Assembly: GCF_011808225.1 (NCBI RefSeq)
Contig: NZ_SOYS01000007.1
Location: forward strand, 62,001 to 126,000
Reading direction: 5' to 3'
Source of the DNA: Cedecea colo
Lineage (GTDB): Bacteria; Pseudomonadota; Gammaproteobacteria; Enterobacterales; Enterobacteriaceae
Length of the DNA stretch: 64,000 nucleotides
This document shows positions 1-8,285 of the stretch, one piece after another. The notes under the pieces are model-generated. The model saw only the letters and a list, made by a program, of their open reading frames with translations, was not told the origin of the DNA and ran no database searches. The translations under genes and the position numbers were made by a program. Each line of letters opens with the position of its first letter. The stretch's first letter is position 1.

Positions 1-1071
1 GGTTTAAACAGCGTGGAAGATCTGGTGGAGAACGCTATCGATAAAACCTTCACCTGGGCGCACCGTATCAGCAATCGCGCCATCGATTTTCTCGCCCAGC
101 CGCAGCGCCAGGATGCGCCTTTCCTGATGGTCATCTCCTATGATGAGCCGCACCATCCGTTTACCTGTCCGGTTGAGTATCTTGAAAAATATAAAGATTT
201 TCATTACGACCTCGGCGAGAAGGCGTTTGATAATTTAGCCAACAAGCCGGTGCATCATCGCTTATGGTCTGAGGCGATGCCGTCCCCGGTTGGGGCCGAC
301 GGGCGCTACCACCATCCGCTCTATTTTGCGTGCAATGATTTTGTCGATGATGAAATTGGCCGCGTGGTGAATTCGCTTACGCCGGAACAGCGGGAAAATA
401 CCTGGGTGGTTTATACCTCCGATCATGGTGAGATGATGGGCGCGCACAGGCTTATCAGCAAAGGGGCGGCGATGTATGATGACATCACGCGTATCCCGCT
501 GATTTTCCGTCCGCCAACCGGACAGGCACAGCCCATGCAGGTTGATACACCGGTCAGCCATGTCGACGTGCTGCCAACGCTAATGAAGCTGGCAGGTATT
601 CATCAGCCGGACATCCTGGCTGGAGAAAATATTCTTGATGTCGAGGATGAGCGCGGCGTGATGGTGGAGTTTAACCGCTATGAAATTGAGCATGACAGCT
701 TCGGCGGTTTTATCCCGGTGCGCGGCTGGGTGACCAACCGTTTCAAACTGGTGCTCAACCTGTTTACCAGCGACGAGCTGTACGACAGGCAAAACGACCC
801 GGACGAAATGCACAACCTGATAGACGATCTGCGCTACGCTGAAAAGCGTGACAGGCTGCACGATGAGCTTATGGATTATATGGATAAAATCCGCGATCCT
901 TTCCGCACCTATCAGTGGTCGTGCCGCCCGTGGCGCAAAGAAGCGAAACCGCGCTGGATGGGCGCATTCCGCCCGCGACCGGCAGACGATTATTCGCCAG
1001 TGGTGCGGGATTACGACACCGGTATGCCGACTCAGGGTGTTAAGGTGGAAGAGAAGAAGCAGAAGTTTTAA
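1..1071 (+). CDS. yidJ: Sulfatase/phosphatase YidJ, C-terminal part (5' end outside window)
   Basis: The frame is open from base 1, so the gene starts before the window; about 356 codons remain. It belongs to the alkaline-phosphatase superfamily of sulfatases. The metal-binding motif SDHGEMMGAH and a downstream HVDVLPTLM segment, both typical of the family's C-terminal half, are present. The N-terminal C/S-x-P-x-R box that becomes formylglycine lies outside the window and cannot be checked. yidH, yidG and a yidF stub follow, as in the E. coli yid cluster. The substrate is unknown in the family. Identification rests on resemblance to E. coli YidJ plus synteny. Confidence 0.85.
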   Translation, partial: GLNSVEDLVENAIDKTFTWAHRISNRAIDFLAQPQRQDAPFLMVISYDEPHHPFTCPVEYLEKYKDFHYDLGEKAFDNLANKPVHHRLWSEAMPSPVGADGRYHHPLYFACNDFVDDEIGRVVNSLTPEQRENTWVVYTSDHGEMMGAHRLISKGAAMYDDITRIPLIFRPPTGQAQPMQVDTPVSHVDVLPTLMKLAGIHQPDILAGENILDVEDERGVMVEFNRYEIEHDSFGGFIPVRGWVTNRFKLVLNLFTSDELYDRQNDPDEMHNLIDDLRYAEKRDRLHDELMDYMDKIRDPFRTYQWSCRPWRKEAKPRWMGAFRPRPADDYSPVVRDYDTGMPTQGVKVEEKKQKF

Positions 1072-1080
1072 TGGCTTTTA

Positions 1081-1250
1081 CCCTCTCTCTGGAAGGGAGA
1101 GGGTACAAAGAGATGGTCCGGTTTTCTTCCTCAGCCCTTTGGGAGAGGGAATAAAAAGCCAGCCCAATTTTTTCTCTCAGCCCTTTGGGAGAGGGAACAA
1201 AAAGCCAGCCCGATTTTCTCTCTCGGCCTTTTGAGAGAGGGCCGGGATGA
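1081..1250. repeat. 46-bp tandem repeat within a CCCTCTCCC-type palindromic element
   Basis: Between yidJ and yidH three copies of a unit containing CAGCCCTTTGGGAGAGGG begin near 1131, 1177 and 1223, a period of 46 bp; the third is diverged. The block is bounded by CCCTCTCTCTGGAAGGGAGAGGG-like palindromes that can fold as hairpins. It is non-coding and resembles the larger 42-bp repeat at 44151-44384. E. coli has yidI between these genes; no yidI is seen here. Confidence 0.8.
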
Positions 1251-1273
1251 GGGGCAATGAAAAAGGATGTTAA

Positions 1274-1621
1274 ATGAAAATAGCCAAAGTAGGCGAAGCG
1301 CCAGACTACCGTTTCTCGCTTGCTAACGAACGTACCTTCCTGGCGTGGATCCGCACCGCGCTGGGCTTTCTGGCCGCGGGTGTCGGGCTTGATCAGTTCG
1401 CGCCCGATCTCGCCACGCCGCTTATTCGCGAAACCATTGCGCTGCTGCTGTGTATGTTTGCCGGCATGCTGGCGATTTACGGCTACCTGCGCTGGCTGCG
1501 CAATGAAAAAGCGATGCGTCTGAAACAGGATCTGCCCTATACCCGCAGCCTGCAGGTTATCAGCCTGGTGATGGTTATTATTGCCGCTGTCGTGATGCTG
1601 ATGGTGGTGTATGCCGGATAG
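1274..1621 (+). CDS. yidH: YidH, DUF202 inner-membrane protein
   Basis: This 115-residue protein closely matches E. coli YidH, including the segment SLANERTFLAWIRTALG near the N terminus. It has three hydrophobic stretches (about residues 32-50, 55-75 and 92-113), as expected for a small DUF202 membrane protein. Its function is unknown in the family. The stop overlaps the yidG start by 11 bases, which indicates translational coupling. The ATG at 1274 follows AAAAAGGATG, an acceptable ribosome-binding site. Confidence 0.92.
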   Translation: MKIAKVGEAPDYRFSLANERTFLAWIRTALGFLAAGVGLDQFAPDLATPLIRETIALLLCMFAGMLAIYGYLRWLRNEKAMRLKQDLPYTRSLQVISLVMVIIAAVVMLMVVYAG

Positions 1622-1970
1622 CCGTATGCAACGGCGCAGCGTCGATCCGGGCCTGCAGCCCGAGCGCACGTCTCTGGCATGGTTTCGTACGCTGCTGGGA
1701 TATGGCGCATTGCTCGCTCTTGCGCTACGTCATAGCTGGCATCATGCCGGTATGTTTTTCTGGATGGCCTTTATCTTGCTGGCCGCCGTGGCGGTGGTTA
1801 TCTATCGCTATGCCCGCGAGCGTAACCTGATGGATATCGCTATCAGTGATTTTGCTGATAAACGTACCATGCGCGCCAAATTGCTTATTGCACTGGCGGT
1901 CTGCTGCCTCGCTTTGCTGTTTGCGACGGCGCATGTGCAGCAAATTGTGGCGCTGACGGGAGGCCTGTAA
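1611..1970 (+). CDS. yidG: YidG, DUF202 inner-membrane protein
   Basis: A 119-residue protein with the DUF202 signature GLQPERTSLAWFRT at residues 13-28 and three predicted transmembrane segments. It matches E. coli YidG in length and sequence. It starts inside the end of yidH and its stop TAA shares its last A with the ATG of the yidF remnant (TAATG), so the three were once co-translated. Molecular role unknown. Confidence 0.92.
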   Translation: MPDSRMQRRSVDPGLQPERTSLAWFRTLLGYGALLALALRHSWHHAGMFFWMAFILLAAVAVVIYRYARERNLMDIAISDFADKRTMRAKLLIALAVCCLALLFATAHVQQIVALTGGL

Positions 1971-2065
1971 TGCGTGGCTGTCATGTTATGACTAAACCCA
2001 CCCGTTCACGCTGCAACATCCAGTGCCGGTACTGTTTTTATCTCGAAAAACCACAGCAGCGCTGA
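1970..2065 (+). pseudogene. yidF: yidF remnant: truncated radical-SAM / sulfatase-maturase-like protein
   Basis: The reading frame gives 32 residues beginning MRGCHVMTKPT and containing CNIQCRYCF, the radical-SAM CxxxCxxC cluster motif of anaerobic sulfatase-maturating enzymes, then stops at TGA 2063-2065. E. coli YidF, itself a shortened maturase relative, is about 165 residues. Everything after the cluster motif is gone. The start overlaps the yidG stop. It is too short to make a working enzyme. Confidence 0.8.
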
Positions 2066-2181
2066 TGGGGCTGTTATCAGTGAGGTCCGAACGGTTACTT
2101 TTTATTGCAATCCGCATTCCCCGCGTTGCGTAAACCATGCTAAATATTAGGTTTTCCCCTTCATCAGAAAGTTACAGGACA

Positions 2182-3114
2182 ATGCTGAAGCCGATCGTTG
2201 TTGTGGCAGCGCTGAGCATAAGCATCAGTGCCCTGGCGTCAACGCCGCCCGCGTTAACGCCGCAAACCTTGTCCAGCAAGTTAGGCGTGGGGATGATCGT
2301 CGACTGGGCGATTACCGAACGCGGCATTCGTGAGTTCGATCCGCTGGCGGTGAAGGATTTTCAGCAGCGCGGCATCGGGCACGTTCGCATTCGCGTGGCG
2401 GGCGAGCCTACGCACCAGCGGCTGGTTCATCTGCAAAAAATCGTTGAGGCCTGTCAGCAATATCACGTTGTGCCGATTATCAGCTATCAGGCGGGGACGG
2501 AAAACGAAGGTAAAATCGTAGCCTGGTGGACCACCGTGGCGCGCTATTTTGCGCAAAGCAGCCCGCTGCTCGGGTTTGATATTCTCTATGAGCCTTCCGA
2601 AAAACTGACCCACGCGCAGCTCAACGCGCTTTATGAGAAAGCCGCAAAGGCCATTCATAAAATAAGCCCGCAGCGCACGATCTTTATCGCTCCGCACGTG
2701 CATGCCCAGCCCGACAGCCTGAAATGGCCGGAGCAAAGCCACGCGCCGGTGCTGGTTGACTGGCATTTGTTCCCTTACGGGCCGGTGGCGGTCAACGGCA
2801 AACGAGGCTGGACGACGGGGACGCCTGCGGAAAAGGCCGCAATTCGTGCACGTATCAATAGCGTTCTGCGCTGGCAGCAAAAATCCGGGCACAGTAGCTG
2901 GGTGGGCGCGTGGTCGGTGGGCGAAATCGATAAAAATATGCCCGCAGCGCAGCAAATTGCTTTCGCCACTTTTGTCGCCTGTGAACTACAGAAAAGCCAT
3001 CTTCCTTACGCGGTGAATAAAGACAGCAAATTTTACGACGGCGAAGAAGGAGCTTGGCGGCCGGAAATGCAGCTGCTGCTGGAAGCGATCCTTAAACCGC
3101 AGTGTAAAAGCTGA
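2182..3114 (+). CDS. Secreted glycoside hydrolase family 5-like protein (cellulase-like)
   Basis: The ATG at 2182 follows an ACAGGA ribosome-binding site and gives 310 residues opening with a signal peptide (LKPIVVVAALSISISALAS), so this start was chosen over the ATG at 2137. The mature part has the (beta/alpha)8 pattern of GH5 enzymes: FDILYEP near the middle supplies the likely acid/base Glu, and WSVGEIDK near the C terminus the likely nucleophile Glu. Exported to periplasm or beyond; substrate unknown. It stands alone between the yid cluster and an ABC operon. Confidence 0.65.
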   Translation: MLKPIVVVAALSISISALASTPPALTPQTLSSKLGVGMIVDWAITERGIREFDPLAVKDFQQRGIGHVRIRVAGEPTHQRLVHLQKIVEACQQYHVVPIISYQAGTENEGKIVAWWTTVARYFAQSSPLLGFDILYEPSEKLTHAQLNALYEKAAKAIHKISPQRTIFIAPHVHAQPDSLKWPEQSHAPVLVDWHLFPYGPVAVNGKRGWTTGTPAEKAAIRARINSVLRWQQKSGHSSWVGAWSVGEIDKNMPAAQQIAFATFVACELQKSHLPYAVNKDSKFYDGEEGAWRPEMQLLLEAILKPQCKS

Positions 3115-3206
3115 CCCTGTGCATAATTTTAAGTTGCTGCACTTCGTCAAATTATGTATTTTTATGCAAATTAAATGCATAAATACGGAATATATCGGAG
3201 CGCAAT

Positions 3207-3986
3207 ATGATCAGAACGTTAGCTAAAACAGTTATTCTCGCCGGGTGTATGGCCTGCTCCGTTTTCTCCTCTGCTTATGCCGCACAGCAAACCTACGTGG
3301 TCGGCTCCGGCGGCACCTATCGTCCGTTTGAATTTGAAAACAGCCAGAAGCAGCTTGAAGGGTTTGATATCGATATCATTAAAGCCGTCGCTAAAGCGGA
3401 AGGGTTTGACATCAAGCTGGTGAACACGCCGTGGGAAGGAATTTTCGCCACGCTGAATTCCGGCGATCGCGACATCATTATCTCTGGTATTACCATCACC
3501 GATAAGCGTAAAGCGATGGTTGATTTCTCCGTGCCTTATTTCCCGGCGGAGCAGTCCATTGTGGTATCAACAGACTCTAAAGTAGATTCCATTAACGCCC
3601 TGAAAGGCAAAAAGGTTGGCGTGGTTAACTCCAGCGCGGGCGATATTGTGGTTTCCGACACGCTGGGCAAAAACAGCACCGATATTAAGCGTTTTGATAA
3701 CACGCCGCTGATGCTTCAGGAGCTGGCCGAAGACGGTATCGACGCCGCCGTGGGCGATGTAGGCGTCATTAAGTACTACATCAAATCCCATCCTGAAAAA
3801 GCGCTGAAAACGGTATCCGATGCCAAATTTGAGCGCCAGTATTTCGGTATCGCCGTCGCGAAAGACAACCAGGAGCTGCTGGGTAAAATCAATGCAGGCC
3901 TGAAGAAAATCATTGCGGACGGGACCTACGCGAAGATCTATACCACCTGGTTTGACAGCAACGTTCCAACGCTCCCCGCTGAATAA
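3207..3986 (+). CDS. Periplasmic amino-acid-binding protein of an ABC importer
   Basis: 259 residues of the family-3 solute-binding proteins (GlnH/HisJ/FliY type). The first 25 residues are a signal peptide ending SSAYA. Family landmarks: YRPFEFEN, the ligand-binding GFDIDI and W-G-FATLNSGDRDIIISGITIT segments, and TTWFDSN at the C terminus. Permease and ATPase genes follow at 4030 and 4781, forming a compact three-gene polar amino-acid uptake operon. The exact ligand cannot be told from sequence alone. An ATG with GGAG ribosome-binding site at 3196 supports the start. Confidence 0.9.
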   Translation: MIRTLAKTVILAGCMACSVFSSAYAAQQTYVVGSGGTYRPFEFENSQKQLEGFDIDIIKAVAKAEGFDIKLVNTPWEGIFATLNSGDRDIIISGITITDKRKAMVDFSVPYFPAEQSIVVSTDSKVDSINALKGKKVGVVNSSAGDIVVSDTLGKNSTDIKRFDNTPLMLQELAEDGIDAAVGDVGVIKYYIKSHPEKALKTVSDAKFERQYFGIAVAKDNQELLGKINAGLKKIIADGTYAKIYTTWFDSNVPTLPAE

Positions 3987-4029
3987 TTTTGTATGACTCG
4001 GGGCCGCCCCGGCCCCAACAAGGACAGGT

Positions 4030-4794
4030 ATGACCGGATTTCGCTGGGAGATAATCTCAGAATACGCGCCGCTGTTTATGCAGGGTGCGCTCATGACCAT
4101 CAAATGCACCATCATCTGCGTAATTTTAGGCACCACCTGGGGCCTGCTGCTGGGGCTTGGCCGTATGGCGCATGCCGAAGACGGCCCGTGGAAACACGTG
4201 CTGCGCTATGCCGTCCAGTGGCCGGTGCGGGTTTACGTCAGCGCTTTCCGCGGTACGCCGTTGTTTGTGCAGATCATGGTCGTACACTTTGCGCTGGTGC
4301 CTCTTTTCATCAATCCGCGTGACGGCATACTGGTTACCAGCGGCCTGATGTCGATGGATTTTGCCCGCGAACTGCGTTCCGAATACGGCGCGTTTCTCTC
4401 GTGTGTGGTTGCCATCACGCTTAACGCCGGGGCTTACGTTTCCGAGATTTTCCGGGCGGGTATTCAGTCCATCGACAAAGGTCAGATGGAGGCCTCGCGC
4501 GCGCTGGGCATGGGCTGGGGTAAAACGATGCGCAAAGTGATTTTGCCGCAGGCGTTCCGCCGCATCCTGCCGCCGCTGGGCAATAACGCCATCGCGATCG
4601 TGAAAGATTCCTCGCTGGCTTCGGCGATTGGCCTGGCCGATCTGGCTTATGCCGCGCGTACCGTTTCCGGCGCTTACGCCACCTACTGGGAACCCTACCT
4701 GACTATCTCGCTGGTTTACTGGGTGCTGACGTTCCTGCTCTCGCTGCTGGTGCAACACATGGAAAAGAGGTTTGGCAAAAGTGATTCACGTTAA
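4030..4794 (+). CDS. Amino-acid ABC transporter permease
   Basis: 254 residues of the HisM/GlnP permease family. Several hydrophobic spans are visible, with the EAA loop contacting the ATPase at about residues 155-185 ([22 protein letters not shown]). It is the only permease gene here, so the channel is probably a homodimer. It follows the binding-protein gene by 43 bases and overlaps the ATPase gene by 14. Confidence 0.9.
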   Translation: MTGFRWEIISEYAPLFMQGALMTIKCTIICVILGTTWGLLLGLGRMAHAEDGPWKHVLRYAVQWPVRVYVSAFRGTPLFVQIMVVHFALVPLFINPRDGILVTSGLMSMDFARELRSEYGAFLSCVVAITLNAGAYVSEIFRAGIQSIDKGQMEASRALGMGWGKTMRKVILPQAFRRILPPLGNNAIAIVKDSSLASAIGLADLAYAARTVSGAYATYWEPYLTISLVYWVLTFLLSLLVQHMEKRFGKSDSR

Positions 4795-5503
4795 GAATTT
4801 ACAGAAAAATTTTGGCAAAACTCATGTGCTGCGCGGCATCTCCTGCGATATCGCGCCGCAGGAAGTGGTGTGCGTTATTGGGCCATCTGGCTCGGGGAAA
4901 AGTACCTTTCTGCGCTGCCTGAACGCGCTCGAAAAGCCCGACGGCGGCGAAGTTTTGGTGAACGGTTTTGCGGTCCACAATCCTAAAACCAATCTGAACA
5001 AGCTACGCGAAGGCGTGGGCATGGTATTTCAGCGCTTTAATCTTTTCCCGCATATGACAGTGCTAGAAAATCTGATTATGGCGCCGATGTCGCTCAAAGG
5101 GCTGTCGAAAGCCGATGCGGTATCGCGTGCGGAAAAGCTGCTGCACAAAGTTGGGCTGACGGACAAAACCAACGCCTGGCCAGCAAGCCTTTCCGGCGGG
5201 CAGCAGCAGCGCGTGGCAATCGCGCGAGCGCTGGCGATGGAACCTTCTATCATCCTCTTTGATGAGCCAACCTCCGCGCTGGATCCGGAGCTGGTGGGTG
5301 AAGTGCTGGCGGTGATGAAACAGCTGGCGCTGGAAGGCATGACGATGGTTATCGTCACCCATGAAATGGGCTTTGCCCGTGAAGTGGCAGACCGGGTGGT
5401 GTTTATCGATCAGGGCGTGATTCAGGAGCAGGGCCCGCCTTCGCAGTTGTTTACCGCGCCGACTAACCCGCGTACGAAAGAGTTTTTGAGCAAGGTGCTT
5501 TAA
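4781..5503 (+). CDS. Amino-acid ABC transporter ATP-binding protein (GlnQ/ArtP type)
   Basis: 240 residues with Walker [11 protein letters not shown]-loop FQRFNLFPH, signature LSGGQQQR, Walker B IILFDEP followed by TSALDPE, and the switch His in [12 protein letters not shown] start at 4781 was chosen because AAGAGG at 4765-4770 is well spaced for it, whereas a TTG at 4772 would lie too close. It completes the three-gene importer. No regulator is adjacent. Confidence 0.9.
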   Translation: MIHVKNLQKNFGKTHVLRGISCDIAPQEVVCVIGPSGSGKSTFLRCLNALEKPDGGEVLVNGFAVHNPKTNLNKLREGVGMVFQRFNLFPHMTVLENLIMAPMSLKGLSKADAVSRAEKLLHKVGLTDKTNAWPASLSGGQQQRVAIARALAMEPSIILFDEPTSALDPELVGEVLAVMKQLALEGMTMVIVTHEMGFAREVADRVVFIDQGVIQEQGPPSQLFTAPTNPRTKEFLSKVL

Positions 5504-5508
5504 ATTAT

Positions 5509-5536
5509 CCCTTTCCCTTTCAGGGAGAGGGTAAAA
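5509..5536. terminator. Palindromic element/terminator between the ABC operon and emrD
   Basis: CCCTTTCCCT and AGGGAGAGGG form a stem with a short loop, followed on the + strand by TAAAAA. It lies between convergent genes (ATPase stop 5503, emrD stop 5540), so it may end both transcripts. It has the same core as the CCCTCTCCC-type repeats elsewhere in the window. Confidence 0.5.
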
Positions 5537-5539
5537 ACA

Positions 5540-6724
5540 TCACACCGCTTCACCATGCCGCTGGAATTTATGCGCAAGCGGCAGCCAGCAGAACAGAATC
5601 AGCACGCCCATCGCCGTCATCAACATCCCGAGGCTGAACTGTCCGGTTTGCGGCAGCAGGGCAGAAAACCATGCCATCGCGCCGGAACCGATGTTTTGCA
5701 GCCCGCCAACCAGAGCCCCGGCCGTGCCTACGAGAAACGGAAACGGCTCCATCGCGCCGCTGGTTGCCAGCGGAAACAGCATCCCGGCTCCAAAGAAAAA
5801 CAGGGCGGCGGGCACGATCAGCGTCCAGATATTCATCACGCCAAACCAGCCCGGCAGCCACATCAAAATCCCTGCAAACAGACAGCTCAGCACCGCCTGC
5901 CACATAAGCGCCGAGAAGCGCGCGTTCTGACGGCCCGCGTACCAGGAGCCAAAAAAGGCCGCCGGGATCGGCAGAATAAACAGAATGCTGACCACTACAC
6001 CGTTCAGTCCCAGTACGCCGCCCATCAGCACGCCGGAGCAGGCTTCAAATACCGCAACGCCCGCAAGACCGCCTGTTAGCATCAGCAGATAGCAGTTAAA
6101 CGAACCGCTGCCGAGCAGCGTTTTATAACTTGCGGCTAAACGTTGGGGCGCGGCCTGAACCGGACGTGTTTCCGGCAGCCAGCGCAGCATACAGAATGCG
6201 ACAAGAGTGCAAAGTACAAGCAGGAAGCCATAGCAGGCTCGCCAGCCCCAAACGGAATCGAGCATGCCGCCAATAACCGGCGCCAGCAGCGGACTGACCA
6301 GAATCCCCATATTCAACAGGCTGTTGGCATGACGTAAATCACGGCCTTCATAAAGATCGCGCGGCATGGTTCGCGCCATCACCCCTGCAACACCCGTTCC
6401 CATCCCTTGTAAGGCGCTGGCAATCACCAGCACGGACAGGCTGGTAGTAAATAACGCCCAGAGCGTGGCGAGAATAAATATCGCCATCCCTGCAAGGATC
6501 ACCGGACGGCGGCCAATACGATCTGAAATGGGCCCATAGAAAAGTTGAGATATGCCATAGGTCAGCAGATAGGCAGCCATCACCTGCTGAACCGCACCAT
6601 TACGCACGCCAAGCGTGTGCGCCATATCCGGGATCGAGGGAATATAGATGGTCTGGGTCATCTGCCCGACGGCAACCAATAGAATTAACATTATCAGCAG
6701 GTGGGTATTGGCTAACTTTTTCAT
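5540..6724 (-). CDS. emrD: Multidrug efflux transporter EmrD
   Basis: 394 residues, the E. coli EmrD length, with near-identical blocks such as VGQMTQTIYIPSIPDMA, QLFYGPISDRIGRRPVIL (the MFS motif A loop), RHANSLLNMGILVSPLLAP and FPLATSGAMEPFPF. It is a 12-TM major facilitator of the Bcr/CflA/DHA1 type, exporting amphipathic compounds by proton antiport. The E. coli neighbour order (yidF side, emrD, tisB/istR) is kept, except that ivbL-ilvBN do not follow. Confidence 0.96.
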   Translation of the reverse strand: MKKLANTHLLIMLILLVAVGQMTQTIYIPSIPDMAHTLGVRNGAVQQVMAAYLLTYGISQLFYGPISDRIGRRPVILAGMAIFILATLWALFTTSLSVLVIASALQGMGTGVAGVMARTMPRDLYEGRDLRHANSLLNMGILVSPLLAPVIGGMLDSVWGWRACYGFLLVLCTLVAFCMLRWLPETRPVQAAPQRLAASYKTLLGSGSFNCYLLMLTGGLAGVAVFEACSGVLMGGVLGLNGVVVSILFILPIPAAFFGSWYAGRQNARFSALMWQAVLSCLFAGILMWLPGWFGVMNIWTLIVPAALFFFGAGMLFPLATSGAMEPFPFLVGTAGALVGGLQNIGSGAMAWFSALLPQTGQFSLGMLMTAMGVLILFCWLPLAHKFQRHGEAV

Positions 6725-6920
6725 CTTCTCAGCGTGTGACAGAGGTTATATGACGTTTTATCAGTACAGGTATCTAAATGATGTTGAAAAATGAGAATAA
6801 TCTACCATATAAGGACGTTATTTCCTTATGTTGTAAGAATTATTCCGGGAGGAAAAAAGAGGTGGATTGTAAAGGCCGGGCGGCAATTTTTATTGCCAGG
6901 TTGAGGGGAGCCTGTTTATT

Positions 6921-6948
6921 AAAGGGAGACGGTTACCCGCCTCCCTTT
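6921..6948 (-). terminator. Hairpin downstream of tisB (probable tisAB terminator)
   Basis: AAAGGGAG at 6921 and CTCCCTTT at 6941-6948 pair, with inner CGG/CCG pairs. It lies 20 bases beyond the tisB stop on the minus strand. No strong U-run follows, so efficiency is uncertain. The 6725-6967 interval otherwise holds only the emrD promoter region; I see no gene in it. Confidence 0.45.
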
Positions 6949-6967
6949 GGTGCGACTTGAACATGAA

Positions 6968-7057
6968 CTACCGAATGTACTTCATGACGACTTCAAGCAG
7001 TTGCAGTAACGCAACTATGAGTTTCAGAACCTGAGCGATCAGCTCCATCCAGCCCAT
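6968..7057 (-). CDS. tisB: TisB, SOS-induced membrane-peptide toxin
   Basis: A 29-residue hydrophobic peptide of the same length as E. coli TisB, sharing KLIVA, LQLL and the KY-basic C terminus (VMKYIR here). In E. coli TisB inserts in the inner membrane, lowers proton motive force and promotes persistence after DNA damage. AGGAG at 7064-7068 sits 6 bases from the ATG. The long 5' leader carries the IstR pairing site (7126-7145) and is preceded by a LexA box at 7259-7274. The gene lies beside emrD as in E. coli. It is too short for routine gene calling. Confidence 0.92.
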   Translation of the reverse strand: MGWMELIAQVLKLIVALLQLLEVVMKYIR

Positions 7058-7125
7058 ACGCTTCTCCTGTGGCCAGGAGCACTTCAGCCAGCGTACCTTT
7101 CCGCTGCCTGTAACTGGCTGATTTT

Positions 7126-7145
7126 GTTGAGACTACATGGTGTGC
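7126..7145 (-). promoter_or_regulatory. IstR-1 pairing site in the tisAB leader
   Basis: These 20 bases on the + strand match the first 20 bases of the divergent sRNA at 7381-7400 at 18 positions. The tisAB mRNA (minus strand) can therefore pair along the whole 20-nt stretch; both differences (C/T at the eighth base, A/G at the thirteenth) become G-U wobble pairs. In E. coli IstR-1 pairing here blocks ribosome standby and triggers RNase III cleavage. Confidence 0.8.
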
Positions 7146-7258
7146 CCTCAGAGGTTAAGGCGCTGACGGCACCACCCGTTTCAGCCAGGACTTGTATTCC
7201 GCGGCGGATTGCGGCCTCAGAGCACATCACCATCAACACAAAGAGTATATCAATTTTA

Positions 7259-7274
7259 CTGTATATATAAACAG
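7259..7274. promoter_or_regulatory. LexA (SOS) box controlling tisAB
   Basis: The sequence CTGTATATATAAACAG fits the LexA consensus CTG-N10-CAG with the usual AT alternation. It lies about 200 bp upstream of tisB, where the E. coli tisAB promoter carries its LexA operator. It is also close enough to the IstR promoter (7345-7374) to affect a longer IstR-2-type transcript. Confidence 0.88.
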
Positions 7275-7344
7275 TTGTTTGTGGCAAAAGCGAACGGCTT
7301 CACAGAATGAAAATTTATTTTTTGCTTAAAATAGCAGCAATAAT

Positions 7345-7374
7345 TTGCGCCACTACAGCTTTTCGTCGTATATT
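7345..7374 (+). promoter_or_regulatory. IstR-1 promoter
   Basis: TTGCGC (7345-7350) and TATATT (7369-7374) are separated by 18 bp and place +1 near 7381, exactly where the stretch complementary to tisAB begins. Confidence 0.6.
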
Positions 7375-7380
7375 ACGAGG

Positions 7381-7461
7381 GTTGAGATTACGTGGTGTGC
7401 GAAGTTAAAAGGCATGACGTAGTAAAGACAAAAAACCTCGCCTCACCAGCGGGGTTTTTTG
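7381..7461 (+). ncRNA. istR: IstR-1 antisense sRNA (antitoxin of TisB)
   Basis: An sRNA of about 80 nt beginning GTTGAGATTACG, similar to the E. coli IstR-1 5' end, whose first 20 nt are complementary to the tisAB leader with two wobble pairs. It ends in an intrinsic terminator: AAAAAACCTCGC and GCGGGGTTTTTT pair around a CTCACCA loop (7429-7460). It is divergent from tisAB with the LexA box between them, the E. coli arrangement. Recognised from pairing and architecture; the RNA ends are inferred. Confidence 0.85.
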
Positions 7462-7635
7462 TTTTCGGGCCTTGCTTACGGACGGATGGCTCCAGTCTCT
7501 GCGTAATATCCGGCCCAGACAGCGACACGAAACGTTTAAACACACTCTTTCCCGCCAGATTTCTCCCGAGCTTTCTACCCTTAATATTCCGGCTAATTAT
7601 TTATTGCCTGCAGCCTGTGAGCGTTGGAGAGAAAC

Positions 7636-8253
7636 ATGATTAAGTCTCGATTTTCTGTGTTGTTACTGAGTGCGCTGTTACTGAGCGTCAGCGCGGGCGC
7701 TGCGCCAGCAGAAAATGTGATTAAACCTGTGCGCGGTACCATTGATGCGGTGAACGGAAACTCGTTGCAAATCACCACGCGGCAGGGTGAAAAATTCTCG
7801 GTCGGGCTGACGGATAAAACGAAAGTAAACGGCGTCAGCCAGGCAAAAATGAGCGATATCAAGCCCGACAGTTTTATTGGCACCGCCGCGGTGCAGCAGG
7901 CTGACGGTTCGCTGAAAGCGCTGGAAGTCCATGTCTTTGCGCCCGATCTGCGTGGCTCCGGTGAAGGATTTAACCCCTTTGAATCCGCTAATGGTCAGGT
8001 GAACACTATGACCAACGGCACGGTCGGCAAACTGGTGGAAAGCAATGGCCGCACGATGACGGTGAAGTATCACGACAAAGAAAAAACGATAACCGTGCCG
8101 GATGACGTGCCGGTGGTACTGATAGCCCCCGGCGACAGATCGCTATTAAAGCCCGGCACTAAAGTGGTGCTGTTTGCGATGAAAGATGATAAAGGCCAGC
8201 CCGTGGCGCGTGGTATTTCAGCGGGCAAAGATGGGCTGACGCCGCCGATGTAA
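7636..8253 (+). CDS. Secreted protein of unknown function
   Basis: 205 residues from the ATG at 7636, preceded by TGGAGAG; a TTG at 7624 would sit upstream of that site. The N terminus is a signal peptide (RFSVLLLSALLLSVSAGAAPA), so the product is periplasmic. The mature region is beta-rich, with two related segments (VRGTIDAVNGNSLQITT and NGTVGKLVESNGRTMTV) that suggest duplicated OB-like or DUF5666-like beta domains. I do not recognise a named gene. It occupies the place where ivbL-ilvBN would be expected in E. coli. Confidence 0.75.
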   Translation: MIKSRFSVLLLSALLLSVSAGAAPAENVIKPVRGTIDAVNGNSLQITTRQGEKFSVGLTDKTKVNGVSQAKMSDIKPDSFIGTAAVQQADGSLKALEVHVFAPDLRGSGEGFNPFESANGQVNTMTNGTVGKLVESNGRTMTVKYHDKEKTITVPDDVPVVLIAPGDRSLLKPGTKVVLFAMKDDKGQPVARGISAGKDGLTPPM

Positions 8254-8285
8254 CTGCCTGGCTTGATTCAGGTGCTGCAAGGCTA

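Noticed and set aside
6778-6960. 60-residue plus-strand frame upstream of emrD
   Set aside because: It overlaps the emrD promoter and tisB terminator hairpin; composition is not protein-like.
7392-7643. 83-residue frame over IstR
   Set aside because: It would translate through the IstR terminator, and the sRNA explains the conservation.
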